From positions 1 through 35,892 of the IMG/VR virus record IMGVR_UViG_3300042549_000661: a DNA stretch of 35,892 nt. The stretch is one strand, 5' to 3'. The notes under the pieces are model-generated. The model was not told the DNA's origin. It ran no database searches and saw nothing but the letters and a program-made list of their open reading frames with translations. The stretch's first letter is position 1, and each line of letters opens with the position of its first letter. The position numbers and the translations under genes were made by a program. Origin of the DNA: a virus. This document shows positions 23,600 through 29,780 of the stretch, in pieces.

Positions 23600-23797
23600 A
23601 TGACAAAGCAAGAGCAAAAGCAAATCGACCGTGCAACAGCCCAAGGACGTGGAGCATTGCTTCGCACACTGGCAATCATCCATCGTGCAGGCAGCAGCCG
23701 CACACAAAAGGCTGTCGAGCTTCAAATTGAGTTAGGCAATGCTTGGGATGAATTCACAATGGTCAATGGTGCATTGCTGCATAACAGCGAAGTCTAA
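23600..23797 (+). CDS. Small early protein, unknown
   Basis: This 65-residue protein begins MTKQEQKQIDRATAQGRGAL. It has a helical, charged first third, and its second half (SRTQKAVELQIELGNAWDEFTMVNGA) is amphipathic. It has no recognisable family and no membrane segment. It is the first gene after the early promoter, a position often used by phages for host-takeover proteins, but nothing in the sequence points to a target. The leader cassette supplies the ribosome site 8 nt before the ATG. Confidence 0.7.
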   Translation: MTKQEQKQIDRATAQGRGALLRTLAIIHRAGSSRTQKAVELQIELGNAWDEFTMVNGALLHNSEV

Positions 23798-23803
23798 AAC
23801 CCA

Positions 23804-23821
23804 GTGGGGCGCAAGCCCCAC
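23804..23821 (+). other. GCAA-capped hairpin after first early gene
   Basis: GTGGGGC-GCAA-GCCCCAC forms a 7-bp stem with a GNRA tetraloop. There is no T-run, so it is more likely an RNA stability or processing element than a terminator. It overlaps a twelfth copy of the palindrome (23799-23809). Confidence 0.6.
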
Positions 23822-23825
23822 ATCT

Positions 23826-23846
23826 GTAACCTGTAACTGGAGATCA
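23826..23846 (+). repeat. Repeated leader cassette, copy 2
   Basis: This is an exact copy of the 21-bp cassette at 23577-23597, placed directly before the second early gene. It gives the same ribosome site and spacing. Confidence 0.8.
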
Positions 23847-23848
23847 AA

Positions 23849-24070
23849 ATGCAAACTGAACAATTCGCCCTCATCGTGTGGCATAACGATGACGTGAGCG
23901 GCACTCATCAGCGAGTGCTTACCCGTGGTCACACTGCTGATCGCGTGATGCTCGATTTCGCTAAATACTTGCAGCGCCCCGTGTGGTGCCGCAGCTTCAC
24001 TGGCAAAAACAAAGTGCAGCTTCATGGGCCTGATGGCCTGATCTGCGACTTGCCAGCACTGGAGGGTTGA
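23849..24070 (+). CDS. Small early protein, unknown
   Basis: This 73-residue protein begins MQTEQFALIVWHNDDVSGTH. It has short beta-type segments and ends with KNKVQLHGPDGLICDLPALEG. One cysteine pair position (C47 and C65) is possible but does not form a recognised metal motif. It has no known family to me. It belongs to the early rightward operon and has an identical leader cassette to the first gene, implying matched translation. Confidence 0.68.
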   Translation: MQTEQFALIVWHNDDVSGTHQRVLTRGHTADRVMLDFAKYLQRPVWCRSFTGKNKVQLHGPDGLICDLPALEG

Positions 24071-24073
24071 ACC

Positions 24074-24172
24074 ATGACCCGCGAAACCCTCTTAGATATC
24101 GCCCTCGCCGTGCTTATTGGCTTGGCACTGTGCGCCCTGGTGCTGCACGGGCTTGATGCTCTTTTTCTGTAA
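24074..24172 (+). CDS. 32-residue single-helix membrane microprotein
   Basis: The frame opens with ATG 24074 (MTRETLLDIALAVLIGLALC) and ends at TAA 24170-24172. Residues about 6-25 are a nearly continuous hydrophobic helix (LLDIALAVLIGLALCALVL) followed by a short polar tail. It starts 3 nt after the preceding stop. A tiny inner-membrane protein is likely; similar one-helix proteins occur among phage early genes with toxic or exclusion roles, but that is conjecture. Confidence 0.6.
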   Translation: MTRETLLDIALAVLIGLALCALVLHGLDALFL

Positions 24173-24191
24173 CCACTGAAAGACCCTAACC

Positions 24192-24329
24192 ATGAAATAC
24201 GTCACCGTCACCGTTTATGGCCGCGAATATCGCGCCTTGCTGCTCGCATCGCATAGCTGCGGCACTGTTGATGTGCAACTGCCTTCCGGTCGCTGCTTCC
24301 GCGTCTCGGGCTTGAACGTCAAGGGATAA
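24192..24329 (+). CDS. 45-residue early protein, unknown
   Basis: ATG 24192 starts MKYVTVTVYGREYRALLLAS, continuing HSCGTVDVQLPSGRCFRVSG, and it ends at TAA 24327-24329. The alternating hydrophobic pattern predicts a compact beta fold, with two cysteines (C26 and C37 by my count). It starts 19 nt after the preceding stop in the same operon and has a CCCTAACC leader, the pattern of this operon rather than a classic ribosome site. No family is recognised. Confidence 0.58.
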   Translation: MKYVTVTVYGREYRALLLASHSCGTVDVQLPSGRCFRVSGLNVKG

Positions 24330-24337
24330 CCCAGCCT

Positions 24338-24356
24338 AAAGCCCGTCCAGGGCTTT
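24338..24356 (+). other. Hairpin after 45-residue gene
   Basis: AAAGCCC-GTCCA-GGGCTTT forms a 7-bp stem. The following bases are GGGG and not T-rich, so it is an imperfect terminator at best; partial attenuation of the operon is possible. Confidence 0.5.
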
Positions 24357-24409
24357 GGGGTGCGCATCTCGCCACCGTGTAACCCTGTAACCCGTTAAAG
24401 GATCAAACC

Positions 24410-24700
24410 ATGACTACTCGAATTACCCGCGCATTTCTTGACGCCAAAGTCGCCACACTCAACAGCATGACGAAATCACCGTCCGAGCCATACCGCACCG
24501 TTGACGGTAAAGCCGTTGCCAACAAAGGTAATTACCACATTAGCGGCGCTTATGGCGGGTACTGCCTGCACCGTATGTGCAATGAGGGCGGCGGCGTGTC
24601 TGATGTGTTCAGCATCGGCCACGTTTCCACCCGTGAATTGGCCGGGTTGATGTCTGCCTATATGGCCGGACTGTATGACGCAACAAGGGGCGCAGCATGA
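24410..24700 (+). CDS. Conserved phage/plasmid early protein, unknown
   Basis: This 96-residue protein has the pattern VATLNSMTKSPSEPYR, GNYHISGAYGGYCLHRMCNEGG and GVSDVFSIGHVSTRELAGLM. The GNYH-SGAYGG...LHRM-N-GGGV core is found in small proteins of phages and plasmids, but I know of no assigned function. Two cysteines flank the core. The ribosome region is a leader-cassette variant (GTAACCCTGTAACCCG, then AAAGGATCA). Its stop overlaps the next gene's ATG as ATGA. Confidence 0.7.
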   Translation: MTTRITRAFLDAKVATLNSMTKSPSEPYRTVDGKAVANKGNYHISGAYGGYCLHRMCNEGGGVSDVFSIGHVSTRELAGLMSAYMAGLYDATRGAA

Positions 24701-24987
24701 TCAATACGCCCCTCGAATGGCAAGCCCTTTGGGACGCTATGGACGCAAACCCGGACGCATGGATCCCCACCACTGAAAAAATGTACTGGGACATGCTGGA
24801 AGTTTTGCCGCCTGAAAAGATGCTCGGGCGCAATTTCCTTGTCGGTGAACCCTTGCGAAGCAATGAACAAGGCGAATCGGTCTATTCATGCTTCACCCAG
24901 TTCGGCGACACCTACAAAGCCAAAAATTTAACAGTCGCTGAGTTCATGCGTGAGCATGGACACACCCCAGCCCGTGACTTACGTTAA
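24697..24987 (+). CDS. Early protein, possibly DUF1419-like
   Basis: This 96-residue protein has EKMYWDMLEVLPPEKMLGR followed by NFLVGEPLRSNEQGESVYSC, a pattern that resembles DUF1419 (EVLPP...FLV-EP...). That match is weak and from memory. It is neither membrane-bound nor rich in cysteine. Translation is coupled to the upstream gene by ATGA. It ends about 14 nt before the next start, preceded by AAAGGAG. Confidence 0.55.
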   Translation: MINTPLEWQALWDAMDANPDAWIPTTEKMYWDMLEVLPPEKMLGRNFLVGEPLRSNEQGESVYSCFTQFGDTYKAKNLTVAEFMREHGHTPARDLR

Positions 24988-25001
24988 AAGGAGACAACAC
25001 C

Positions 25002-25334
25002 ATGATCAATTTCAAAGTTAAATCAACCACGTTCAAAGTGGAAACCCCTGAAAAACAGGCATTGATTGAGGCGTATTGCAGCAAGATCAAAAGAGGAACC
25101 GGGCGAACAGCGCATAAGCTGGACAGCTTCGCAAAACGTCATTCAAGCAACCCGGTTCACCCTCGTTTCATGGAAGGCACAAGCACCGCTTTTTATGTGC
25201 GTGAGTACGAACGGGCGAACGCTTACCGCTTCGGGGGTAATTACAGCGAACCGTCAAGCCTATTTGACACCTTGTCAACGAACCCGCAATTTACCCAAGA
25301 CGACACACACATTGAGGAATTGAACCATGATTGA
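25002..25334 (+). CDS. Early protein, unknown
   Basis: This 110-residue protein begins MINFKVKSTTFKVETPEKQA. The middle is basic (KIKRGTGRTAHKLDSFAKRH) and the end is acidic (TQDDTHIEELNHD). It has no recognised family. The charge split suggests it could bind nucleic acid, but this is only composition. The last codons overlap the next gene by 8 nt. The ribosome site AAGGAG lies 10 nt before the ATG. Confidence 0.65.
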   Translation: MINFKVKSTTFKVETPEKQALIEAYCSKIKRGTGRTAHKLDSFAKRHSSNPVHPRFMEGTSTAFYVREYERANAYRFGGNYSEPSSLFDTLSTNPQFTQDDTHIEELNHD

Positions 25335-25596
25335 CTTGTCCAAACTTGACCCCTCCGAAGCCGAACGCATCGCCCACGCTGAGGGCTTCACAGGGGTATC
25401 CGCCCTGTATGCCCGACTGTCTGACGCTGATCACTTAGCCAGTGTCCAAGCGGATGAAATCGAATCGCTCAAAGACACGCTGTTGCAATGCCTCCCATTC
25501 TTTGAAGACTGGAAGGATGAGGACGGGATTTATAAGCCCCGCACCATGACCTTCATGATCCGCATCATTCGTAAATCGTTGGGAGAAAAAGCATGA
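25327..25596 (+). CDS. Early protein, unknown
   Basis: This 89-residue protein begins MIDLSKLDPSEAERIAHAEG, has an acidic helix (DADHLASVQADEIESLKDTLLQCLPFFEDW) and ends with a basic helix (TFMIRIIRKSLGEKA). No family is recognised. It overlaps the previous gene by 8 nt and the next by 4 nt (ATGA), so it is coupled to both. It has no membrane segment. Confidence 0.65.
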   Translation: MIDLSKLDPSEAERIAHAEGFTGVSALYARLSDADHLASVQADEIESLKDTLLQCLPFFEDWKDEDGIYKPRTMTFMIRIIRKSLGEKA

Positions 25597-25769
25597 AAAC
25601 ATTTAAATGTGTCTGCGGTCATCTGGCCTACAAATTACCGAAGCGCGGCTGGCTTTGCCATTGCTCAAGCCCTAAACCGCAACCCGCACCAATTGATCGA
25701 AGGGTTATTCAACCCGATGAAATAAATGTCGCCCGACTGGTTGCTGACATCGAATGTCGGGGTGATTGA
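25593..25769 (+). CDS. 58-residue four-cysteine zinc-ribbon-like protein
   Basis: ATG 25593 begins MKTFKCVCGHLAYKLPKRGW and continues LCHCSSPKP. Cysteines 6, 8, 22 and 24 form a C-x-C...C-x-C pair spaced like a small metal knuckle. The rest is a basic, Pro-rich linker and a short acidic tail. It overlaps the previous gene's stop as ATGA and its own stop TGA is one base before the next ATG. The metal-binding reading is inference; there is no recognised family. Confidence 0.62.
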   Translation: MKTFKCVCGHLAYKLPKRGWLCHCSSPKPQPAPIDRRVIQPDEINVARLVADIECRGD

Positions 25770-25844
25770 ATGATAACCGCCCTACTGATAGCCGTGGGGG
25801 TAGCCGTGGCGATTCCCCTACTCGAACGCTTTTTCGATTTGTAA
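25770..25844 (+). CDS. 24-residue single-helix membrane microprotein
   Basis: ATG 25770 begins immediately after the stop of the preceding gene. The peptide runs MITALLIAVGVAVAIPLLER then FFDL, a hydrophobic helix with one charged pair near its end. It closes the early operon before the terminator at 25866. It is very short, so the call relies on position and coupling, but a second hydrophobic microprotein in the same operon makes it more credible. Confidence 0.5.
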   Translation: MITALLIAVGVAVAIPLLERFFDL

Positions 25845-25865
25845 CCCCTAACCCTTGAAACCCGC

Positions 25866-25896
25866 AGCCCCTGACACCCCGTCAGGGGCTTTTTTT
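25866..25896 (+). terminator. Strong rightward terminator of early operon
   Basis: AGCCCCTGAC-ACCCC-GTCAGGGGCT is a perfect 10-bp stem, followed by six more T. This is a textbook intrinsic terminator. It lies 21 nt after the last small gene and 27 nt before the HTH gene, so HTH expression depends on read-through or antitermination. Confidence 0.92.
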
Positions 25897-25923
25897 GACC
25901 TTACCCTTAGGACACCCCTAACC

Positions 25924-26256
25924 ATGACACAAACCGCCCCCAAACAACCCAAAACCCCCGCCCACGGTACAGTGGCCCAACGGGTTCGCCAAACCGTTGA
26001 CCGTTTGAACCTTGACGAAGGGCAGGCCGCTGCCTACTTCGGTGTTCCCGTGTTCACCGTTCGCAAATGGCTCACGGGTGAACGTGAACCAGGGGCAGCG
26101 GTAACCCGTCTGCTTGAAGTCCTGGGCATGATCGAAGCCCTAGCCCCCGACCTCCATCACTCGTTTCTGCCCCGTCTGACCACCCGGCCTACCCGGGGTA
26201 GACGTGATACCCCCTCCCCTGCCCATAATTCGGTCATGTCAGAAAATCCCGTTTGA
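25924..26256 (+). CDS. Small HTH DNA-binding protein
   Basis: Starting at ATG 25924 (MTQTAPKQPKTPAHGTVAQR), the 110-residue product has one helix-turn-helix, about residues 25-65 (LDEGQAAAYFGVPVFTVRKWLTGEREPG). It fits an XRE/HigA-like fold; Phe-Thr-Val-Arg-Lys is the probable recognition helix. A basic, Pro-rich tail follows. An earlier TTG start at 25855 would lie within the terminator, so I reject it. This is a plausible protein for the palindrome array, as the only classical HTH regulator in the early region, but the pairing is inferred. The gene runs between two terminators. Confidence 0.75.
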   Translation: MTQTAPKQPKTPAHGTVAQRVRQTVDRLNLDEGQAAAYFGVPVFTVRKWLTGEREPGAAVTRLLEVLGMIEALAPDLHHSFLPRLTTRPTRGRRDTPSPAHNSVMSENPV

Positions 26257-26275
26257 AAGAGTCAACCATCAAAAC

Positions 26276-26304
26276 AAAAAAGCCCGGTCAATCCGGGCTT
26301 TTTT
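26276..26304. terminator. Bidirectional terminator between convergent genes
   Basis: AGCCCGG-TCAAT-CCGGGCT (26281-26299), with an A-run before it and a T-run after it, works on both strands. It separates the HTH gene from the converging primase gene, whose stop codon begins at 26304. Confidence 0.92.
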
Positions 26305-28802
26305 CATTCGTCCATGTCCGGGGTGTACCCCTTGACCAGCTTTCGGTCGTACCCCTTGGCCGTGGCGTGGCGGTAGATGTAGTCAGCGTGGCGCTGCTTG
26401 GCCTTGATGACCGTCTGCCGGTAGTCCTTGAACATCTCGGGCAGCGTGGGGTTGATGGCCCATGTGACCTTCTTTTTGTGCAGTTCACTCTCGATCTGCA
26501 CCGCCCAACCAGCCTGTTCGATGACCAGCATGGCGTCCATGATCGCCTGATCCTTCTGCCAGTCTGTTTTACCCTCCAGTGGCCTACGGGCCGACCGTTT
26601 GAGGCTGCGCAGGTCAACGGTATGCACCTCGCCGCTGATCTGCACAATGTAGTCGATCATCCACTGATCAAACGTGTCAGTGATGACCCCACCCACCTCG
26701 CCTAAAGCGTAGCGGTAAGCCGGGATGATGTACCCCCGCACCAAACTGACGACCCTGTGGACAACATCGACCGACACCACGGGGTTGAAGGGCGACTCGA
26801 TGACGTGGAACATGAGGATCAGTCGGCCAGCCAAACCCTCCAACTTGCCGAAGGCCGTCATGTACTCTGTGCCGCTGTCCAGCACCCTCTCGTCTTGCTT
26901 GGCCGACTCGTACCACTGCTGGAACTCCCTGAAGGCTGTGTACGCTTCTGTGGATAACTGGTACGTCTGCACGGGCAGCGCGTAGGTCAGGCGCAGGGTG
27001 TTCTCCCATGCCCCGGCGCTGGTCAGGTACTCGGGGATGGGCTGGCCCAGCTTGGTCTTGTTCCCGCGCAGAATAGCGGGGATAAACCGTTGCAGCAGGC
27101 CGTCAGCCGACAGCGCGGCCAGATTGGCCTTGAACACTTGGGGCTGAATGTTGCCGTAGATCGACACAGCGAGGTTCTCGGCATAGATCGACCCAGCGCC
27201 CACTCGGTCCATCTCGTAGTGTTCTGACTCGTAGCTGACAACCCACGCTGATCGGTCCTCGCCGCTGCTCTTGTCTGTTAGCTTGCGCACCCAACTGTTC
27301 ATCTCATCGAGGTAGCACAGCAGGCCACGGGGACGGTCTGCCGCTTGGCGCACCAGCTTCTGACTCGTGATGTCGCTGACCGTGATCTTCAGGGGTACGG
27401 GCTGCGTTGACAGGTCGGGCACAAGCGGTGCCTGATCCCCGCCCAGCATGGCCTCAGTAGACGATGACCATTCGAGGAATGCCTTTTTGGCGCTGGCGTG
27501 TTGGGCCTCTCTGCCCTCCCAGTCGAGCAGTTCCTTGCCGTAGCGGGGCCGGTCCTCTGCTTCGATGTTCTTCAATGGCGACAGCATGGGCCGCGAGCCG
27601 GGTGACTTCTTGTCCGCTGGGTCGCCCAAAGTCATGAGCCACAGCACCGGGGGCACACGAAACCCCGGCATGAGTTCCAACCGAATGCGGGCATCAATCA
27701 CCCCGCAGACAGCGGCCAACCCAGCGAACAAAGGGACCAAAGGGTCACAGCCCACGCTTTCTGAAATCTCAGTGGATCGGGTCTTGAGGATGTTGGGCCA
27801 CAGTGACAGGTCCATCTCGGGTGGCTTGGGCCGCAGGCCGTCCATCACGCTCAACGGCTCCATCACGGGGATGTCGATCTTGCTGAACAACTCGGACGCA
27901 TCGGGCATGGGCCGGGTCCAGCCGTGGGACTTGGCGATGTGAAAGAGTGTCCCCAACTTGACAGCCGTGGCCTTGTCAGGTTTGAAGCTGATCCACTGCG
28001 TCAAGATCTCACGCTCCCCAGGATACTTGGTCTGGGCCGTGGCGCTCCACTCGTTCCACAGCGCCAGCGCCTGCTCAAGCTGATCGGTCTGGGTGCCTGC
28101 CCAGTGCAGCGCCATGCCGATGCCCACCCACTCGTCACGGGTGCAGTCAGCGGGCACCGCATCGAGGGCTTGCCTGATCTCCTCCCATGAGGCATCAACC
28201 GAGCCGTCTGTGGCAATTGTGCGCTCTTTGTCCTGCGACAGCATCCCACTCCACAGGTCCAGCAGGGCTTGGGGGATCACCGGCATCCGGGTCCAATGGC
28301 CGTGGCCCGCCCAGTGGTAAGGCTGGCGTGTCTCGGGGTGGATCGACGGGGGCAGCACGTCCTGCACCGTGAGGCCGCTGACCGTGGCGCAGCGCAACTC
28401 GTAGGCTGTGATGCCGCTGTGCATGATCTTCTTTGATGGCAGTGCAGCGCCGAAGGGCATCGCATACAGCAGCTTGCCGTGCCCGGGCTTGCCCGAGTTG
28501 ATGACCACGGCGTCAGGCGCATCGTAGAGGGCTTGCAGGTCAATGCCGTGCTCGGCCAGCAGGCTGGTGGTCACGGTCCAGTTGTCGATGTCAAGGGCCA
28601 TCGTGCCGCTGTACGCATGGGCCAAGCCGATGCCGTAGCCGTGGGGTAGGTCGCCCTGGGCCTTGAGGGCGTTCTGTTTAAGGTTCCAGCCCGGGGTGCG
28701 TGGCCCCTTGGTGTTGGCTGGGATGGGTACAAGTGACCATCCGTGTCTGATGTAGGCGTCAACTGACGCAGGATGAGATTGCACAGTCTGTGGCGCTGTC
28801 AT
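26304..28802 (-). CDS. Primase-polymerase/DUF3987 replicative protein
   Basis: I start this at ATG 28802 (MTAPQTVQSHPASVDAYIRH), which overlaps a leader peptide; an upstream frame start at 28949 would run through the promoter. The 832-residue protein has a bifunctional primase-polymerase domain at 10-165, with the catalytic-type D71-I-D73 and H108. A PriCT_2-like region follows at about 205-270 (ALDAVPADCTRDEWVGIGMA), then a DUF3987-type helicase region from about 330. Where a Walker A is expected it reads GDPADKKSPG (393-402), lacking the usual glycine before Lys-Ser. It would prime and unwind DNA for replication. It is the only leftward gene in the right third and may be controlled by the palindrome at 28922. 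Confidence 0.85.
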   Translation of the reverse strand: MTAPQTVQSHPASVDAYIRHGWSLVPIPANTKGPRTPGWNLKQNALKAQGDLPHGYGIGLAHAYSGTMALDIDNWTVTTSLLAEHGIDLQALYDAPDAVVINSGKPGHGKLLYAMPFGAALPSKKIMHSGITAYELRCATVSGLTVQDVLPPSIHPETRQPYHWAGHGHWTRMPVIPQALLDLWSGMLSQDKERTIATDGSVDASWEEIRQALDAVPADCTRDEWVGIGMALHWAGTQTDQLEQALALWNEWSATAQTKYPGEREILTQWISFKPDKATAVKLGTLFHIAKSHGWTRPMPDASELFSKIDIPVMEPLSVMDGLRPKPPEMDLSLWPNILKTRSTEISESVGCDPLVPLFAGLAAVCGVIDARIRLELMPGFRVPPVLWLMTLGDPADKKSPGSRPMLSPLKNIEAEDRPRYGKELLDWEGREAQHASAKKAFLEWSSSTEAMLGGDQAPLVPDLSTQPVPLKITVSDITSQKLVRQAADRPRGLLCYLDEMNSWVRKLTDKSSGEDRSAWVVSYESEHYEMDRVGAGSIYAENLAVSIYGNIQPQVFKANLAALSADGLLQRFIPAILRGNKTKLGQPIPEYLTSAGAWENTLRLTYALPVQTYQLSTEAYTAFREFQQWYESAKQDERVLDSGTEYMTAFGKLEGLAGRLILMFHVIESPFNPVVSVDVVHRVVSLVRGYIIPAYRYALGEVGGVITDTFDQWMIDYIVQISGEVHTVDLRSLKRSARRPLEGKTDWQKDQAIMDAMLVIEQAGWAVQIESELHKKKVTWAINPTLPEMFKDYRQTVIKAKQRHADYIYRHATAKGYDRKLVKGYTPDMDE

Positions 28803-28843
28803 AGAATAAGCCCGTTGGTGATTGCAGTTGCCGACTTTTTCAT
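28799..28843 (-). CDS. 14-residue leader peptide of primase gene
   Basis: AGGAG (28853-28849) is 5 nt before ATG 28843. The peptide is MKKSATAITNGLIL, and its TGA stop overlaps the primase ATG as ATGA. The primase itself has a poor ribosome site, so its start probably depends on ribosomes that finish the leader. The codons show no run of one amino acid, so classical amino-acid attenuation is unlikely. Confidence 0.65.
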   Translation of the reverse strand: MKKSATAITNGLIL

Positions 28844-28856
28844 GTTTTCTCCTTTT

Positions 28857-28890
28857 AAGCCCCGGTCTAACCACCGGGGCTTTTCTTTTT
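28857..28890 (+). terminator. Hairpin in primase leader; rightward terminator
   Basis: AAGCCCCGG-loop-CCGGGGCTT (28857-28882) is followed on the plus strand by TTCTTTTT, a good rightward intrinsic terminator. For leftward transcripts the same stem sits in the primase 5' leader with no T-run, and would be a stable 5' structure just before the leader-peptide ribosome site. Confidence 0.75.
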
Positions 28891-28911
28891 GCAAAATAAT
28901 TTTTAAACCAG

Positions 28912-28942
28912 TTGCACAATCGTATCACAGTGGTGATACACT
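28912..28942. promoter_or_regulatory. Divergent promoter with palindromic operator
   Basis: The palindrome GTATCAC-AGTG-GTGATAC (28922-28939) contains TGATAC on each strand. Rightward, TG-A-TACACT (28934-28942) is an extended -10 with a possible TTGCAC at 28912-28917. Leftward, TG-A-TACGAT ends at 28919. The same 10-mer GTGATACACT is found at 35648. A single bound protein could shut off both the primase and the second rightward operon. Confidence 0.65.
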
Positions 28943-28967
28943 GCGTCATCGGTCAAGGAAATTATTT

Positions 28968-29177
28968 ATGACACAAGCATCCAAATCAGCGTTCATGTCT
29001 GTACGAGTGACAGACAAGACGCGCATCAAGTTTCATGAGAAAGCACGAAAGCTCGGAACCCCGAGTGAGGTGCATCGTGAAATCGTAGAGGCGTTTGTTG
29101 AAGACCGCCTCACAATTCAACCCCCTGTAATCCGTAACCCTCTGGAGAAACTTTATGTCAATCGAACAGAAAATTGA
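28968..29177 (+). CDS. Ribbon-helix-helix-like regulator
   Basis: From ATG 28968 (AAGGAA site 7 nt upstream) the 69-residue product starts MTQASKSAFMSVRVTDKTRI. The SVRVTDKTRIKFHEKARKLG segment gives a short strand plus helix, then TPSEVHREIVEAFVED gives a second helix, a CopG/Arc-like ribbon-helix-helix plan. Such proteins bind palindromes as dimers, so it may bind the operator 29 nt upstream of its start and regulate itself and the primase. That link is inference. Its 3' end overlaps the next gene by 23 nt, whose leader cassette is embedded in it. Confidence 0.7.
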   Translation: MTQASKSAFMSVRVTDKTRIKFHEKARKLGTPSEVHREIVEAFVEDRLTIQPPVIRNPLEKLYVNRTEN

Positions 29178-29562
29178 AGCCCTGACCGCTGCCGTGGTTG
29201 CCCTGACTGCCCAACTGCAAGCTGGCAATGTATCAGCACCCGCACCTGTTGCGCCAACACCCGCCCCTGTGGTACAAGCTGCCCCCGTTGCAGCACCTGT
29301 CACTGTGTCTGTGACCGCTGCCCCGGCCATGCCAGCGCCTCCCTCATTCGTGATGCCTGCACCAGCACCTGTTGCCAGTGGCGCACCGTTCACTGACGGC
29401 AAGGGTCTGATTGACTATGTGATGGGTGCCTACAAGGCTCTTGGCCCACAAAAGGGTGCCATGATCCAAGGCGTCTTGACTGGTCTGGGTTACCAGAACA
29501 TCAACGATGTGAAGCCCGAGCACTACGCTGCACTGCACACTGGCGTTGAGGGGCTGAAGTGA
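29155..29562 (+). CDS. Coiled-coil plus Pro/Ala-linker phage protein
   Basis: This 135-residue protein opens with a coiled-coil-like helix (MSIEQKIEALTAAVVALTAQ) and has a long Pro/Ala/Val linker (VSAPAPVAPTPAPVVQAAPV and so on to residue about 75). A C-terminal domain GKGLIDYVMGAYKALGPQKG then continues AMIQGVLTGLGYQNINDVKP. It is common in this type of replication operon as an unnamed protein. The tail domain is compact and could bind a partner; no function is proved. A leader-cassette variant with TCTGGAG supplies the ribosome site. Confidence 0.65.
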   Translation: MSIEQKIEALTAAVVALTAQLQAGNVSAPAPVAPTPAPVVQAAPVAAPVTVSVTAAPAMPAPPSFVMPAPAPVASGAPFTDGKGLIDYVMGAYKALGPQKGAMIQGVLTGLGYQNINDVKPEHYAALHTGVEGLK

Positions 29563-29780
29563 GCACCGACACAAACACAGGTGGGCCAGCGTTTCCGTCA
29601 GCTTTTACCGGGCAAGACGAAGGTATGAGCCTGCGCGACTACTTTGCAGCCAAGGCGATGCCAGTCGCATGGGGTATGTATGAGGAGTTGTACGACTGCT
29701 CCCCGGAAGATGTGATTCCATTTGTGGCTGATTACGCATACGACTTGGCAGACGCCATGCTGAAAAGGAGGGGAGCATGA
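29559..29780 (+). CDS. Small conserved phage protein with GMSLRDYFAAKAM motif
   Basis: A GTG start (29559) overlaps the previous TGA as GTGA. The 73-residue protein includes GQDEGMSLRDYFAAKAMPVA, a motif found in many small phage proteins, and then an acidic/aromatic helix (YDCSPEDVIPFVADYAYDLADAM). Its role is unknown; I see no catalytic residues. Its end overlaps the next start as ATGA, so it is coupled to the DUF2800 gene. Confidence 0.72.
   Translation: MSTDTNTGGPAFPSAFTGQDEGMSLRDYFAAKAMPVAWGMYEELYDCSPEDVIPFVADYAYDLADAMLKRRGA

Noticed and set aside
25855-25923. Upstream TTG extension of the HTH protein
   Set aside because: The extension would be encoded by the terminator stem-loop and T-run, so ATG 25924 is a better start.
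26189-26201. CTACCCGGGGTAG palindrome considered as another array site
   Set aside because: It lies in the coding end of the HTH gene, its arms and centre differ from the array consensus, and single copies can be chance.
28803-28949. 49-codon N-terminal extension of the primase protein
   Set aside because: It crosses the promoter, the palindrome and the hairpin, and the family begins after it; the extension is not protein-like.
28773-28967. 65-codon N-terminal extension of the RHH-like protein
   Set aside because: It runs opposite the primase start and through the promoter; ATG 28968 with AAGGAA is clear.
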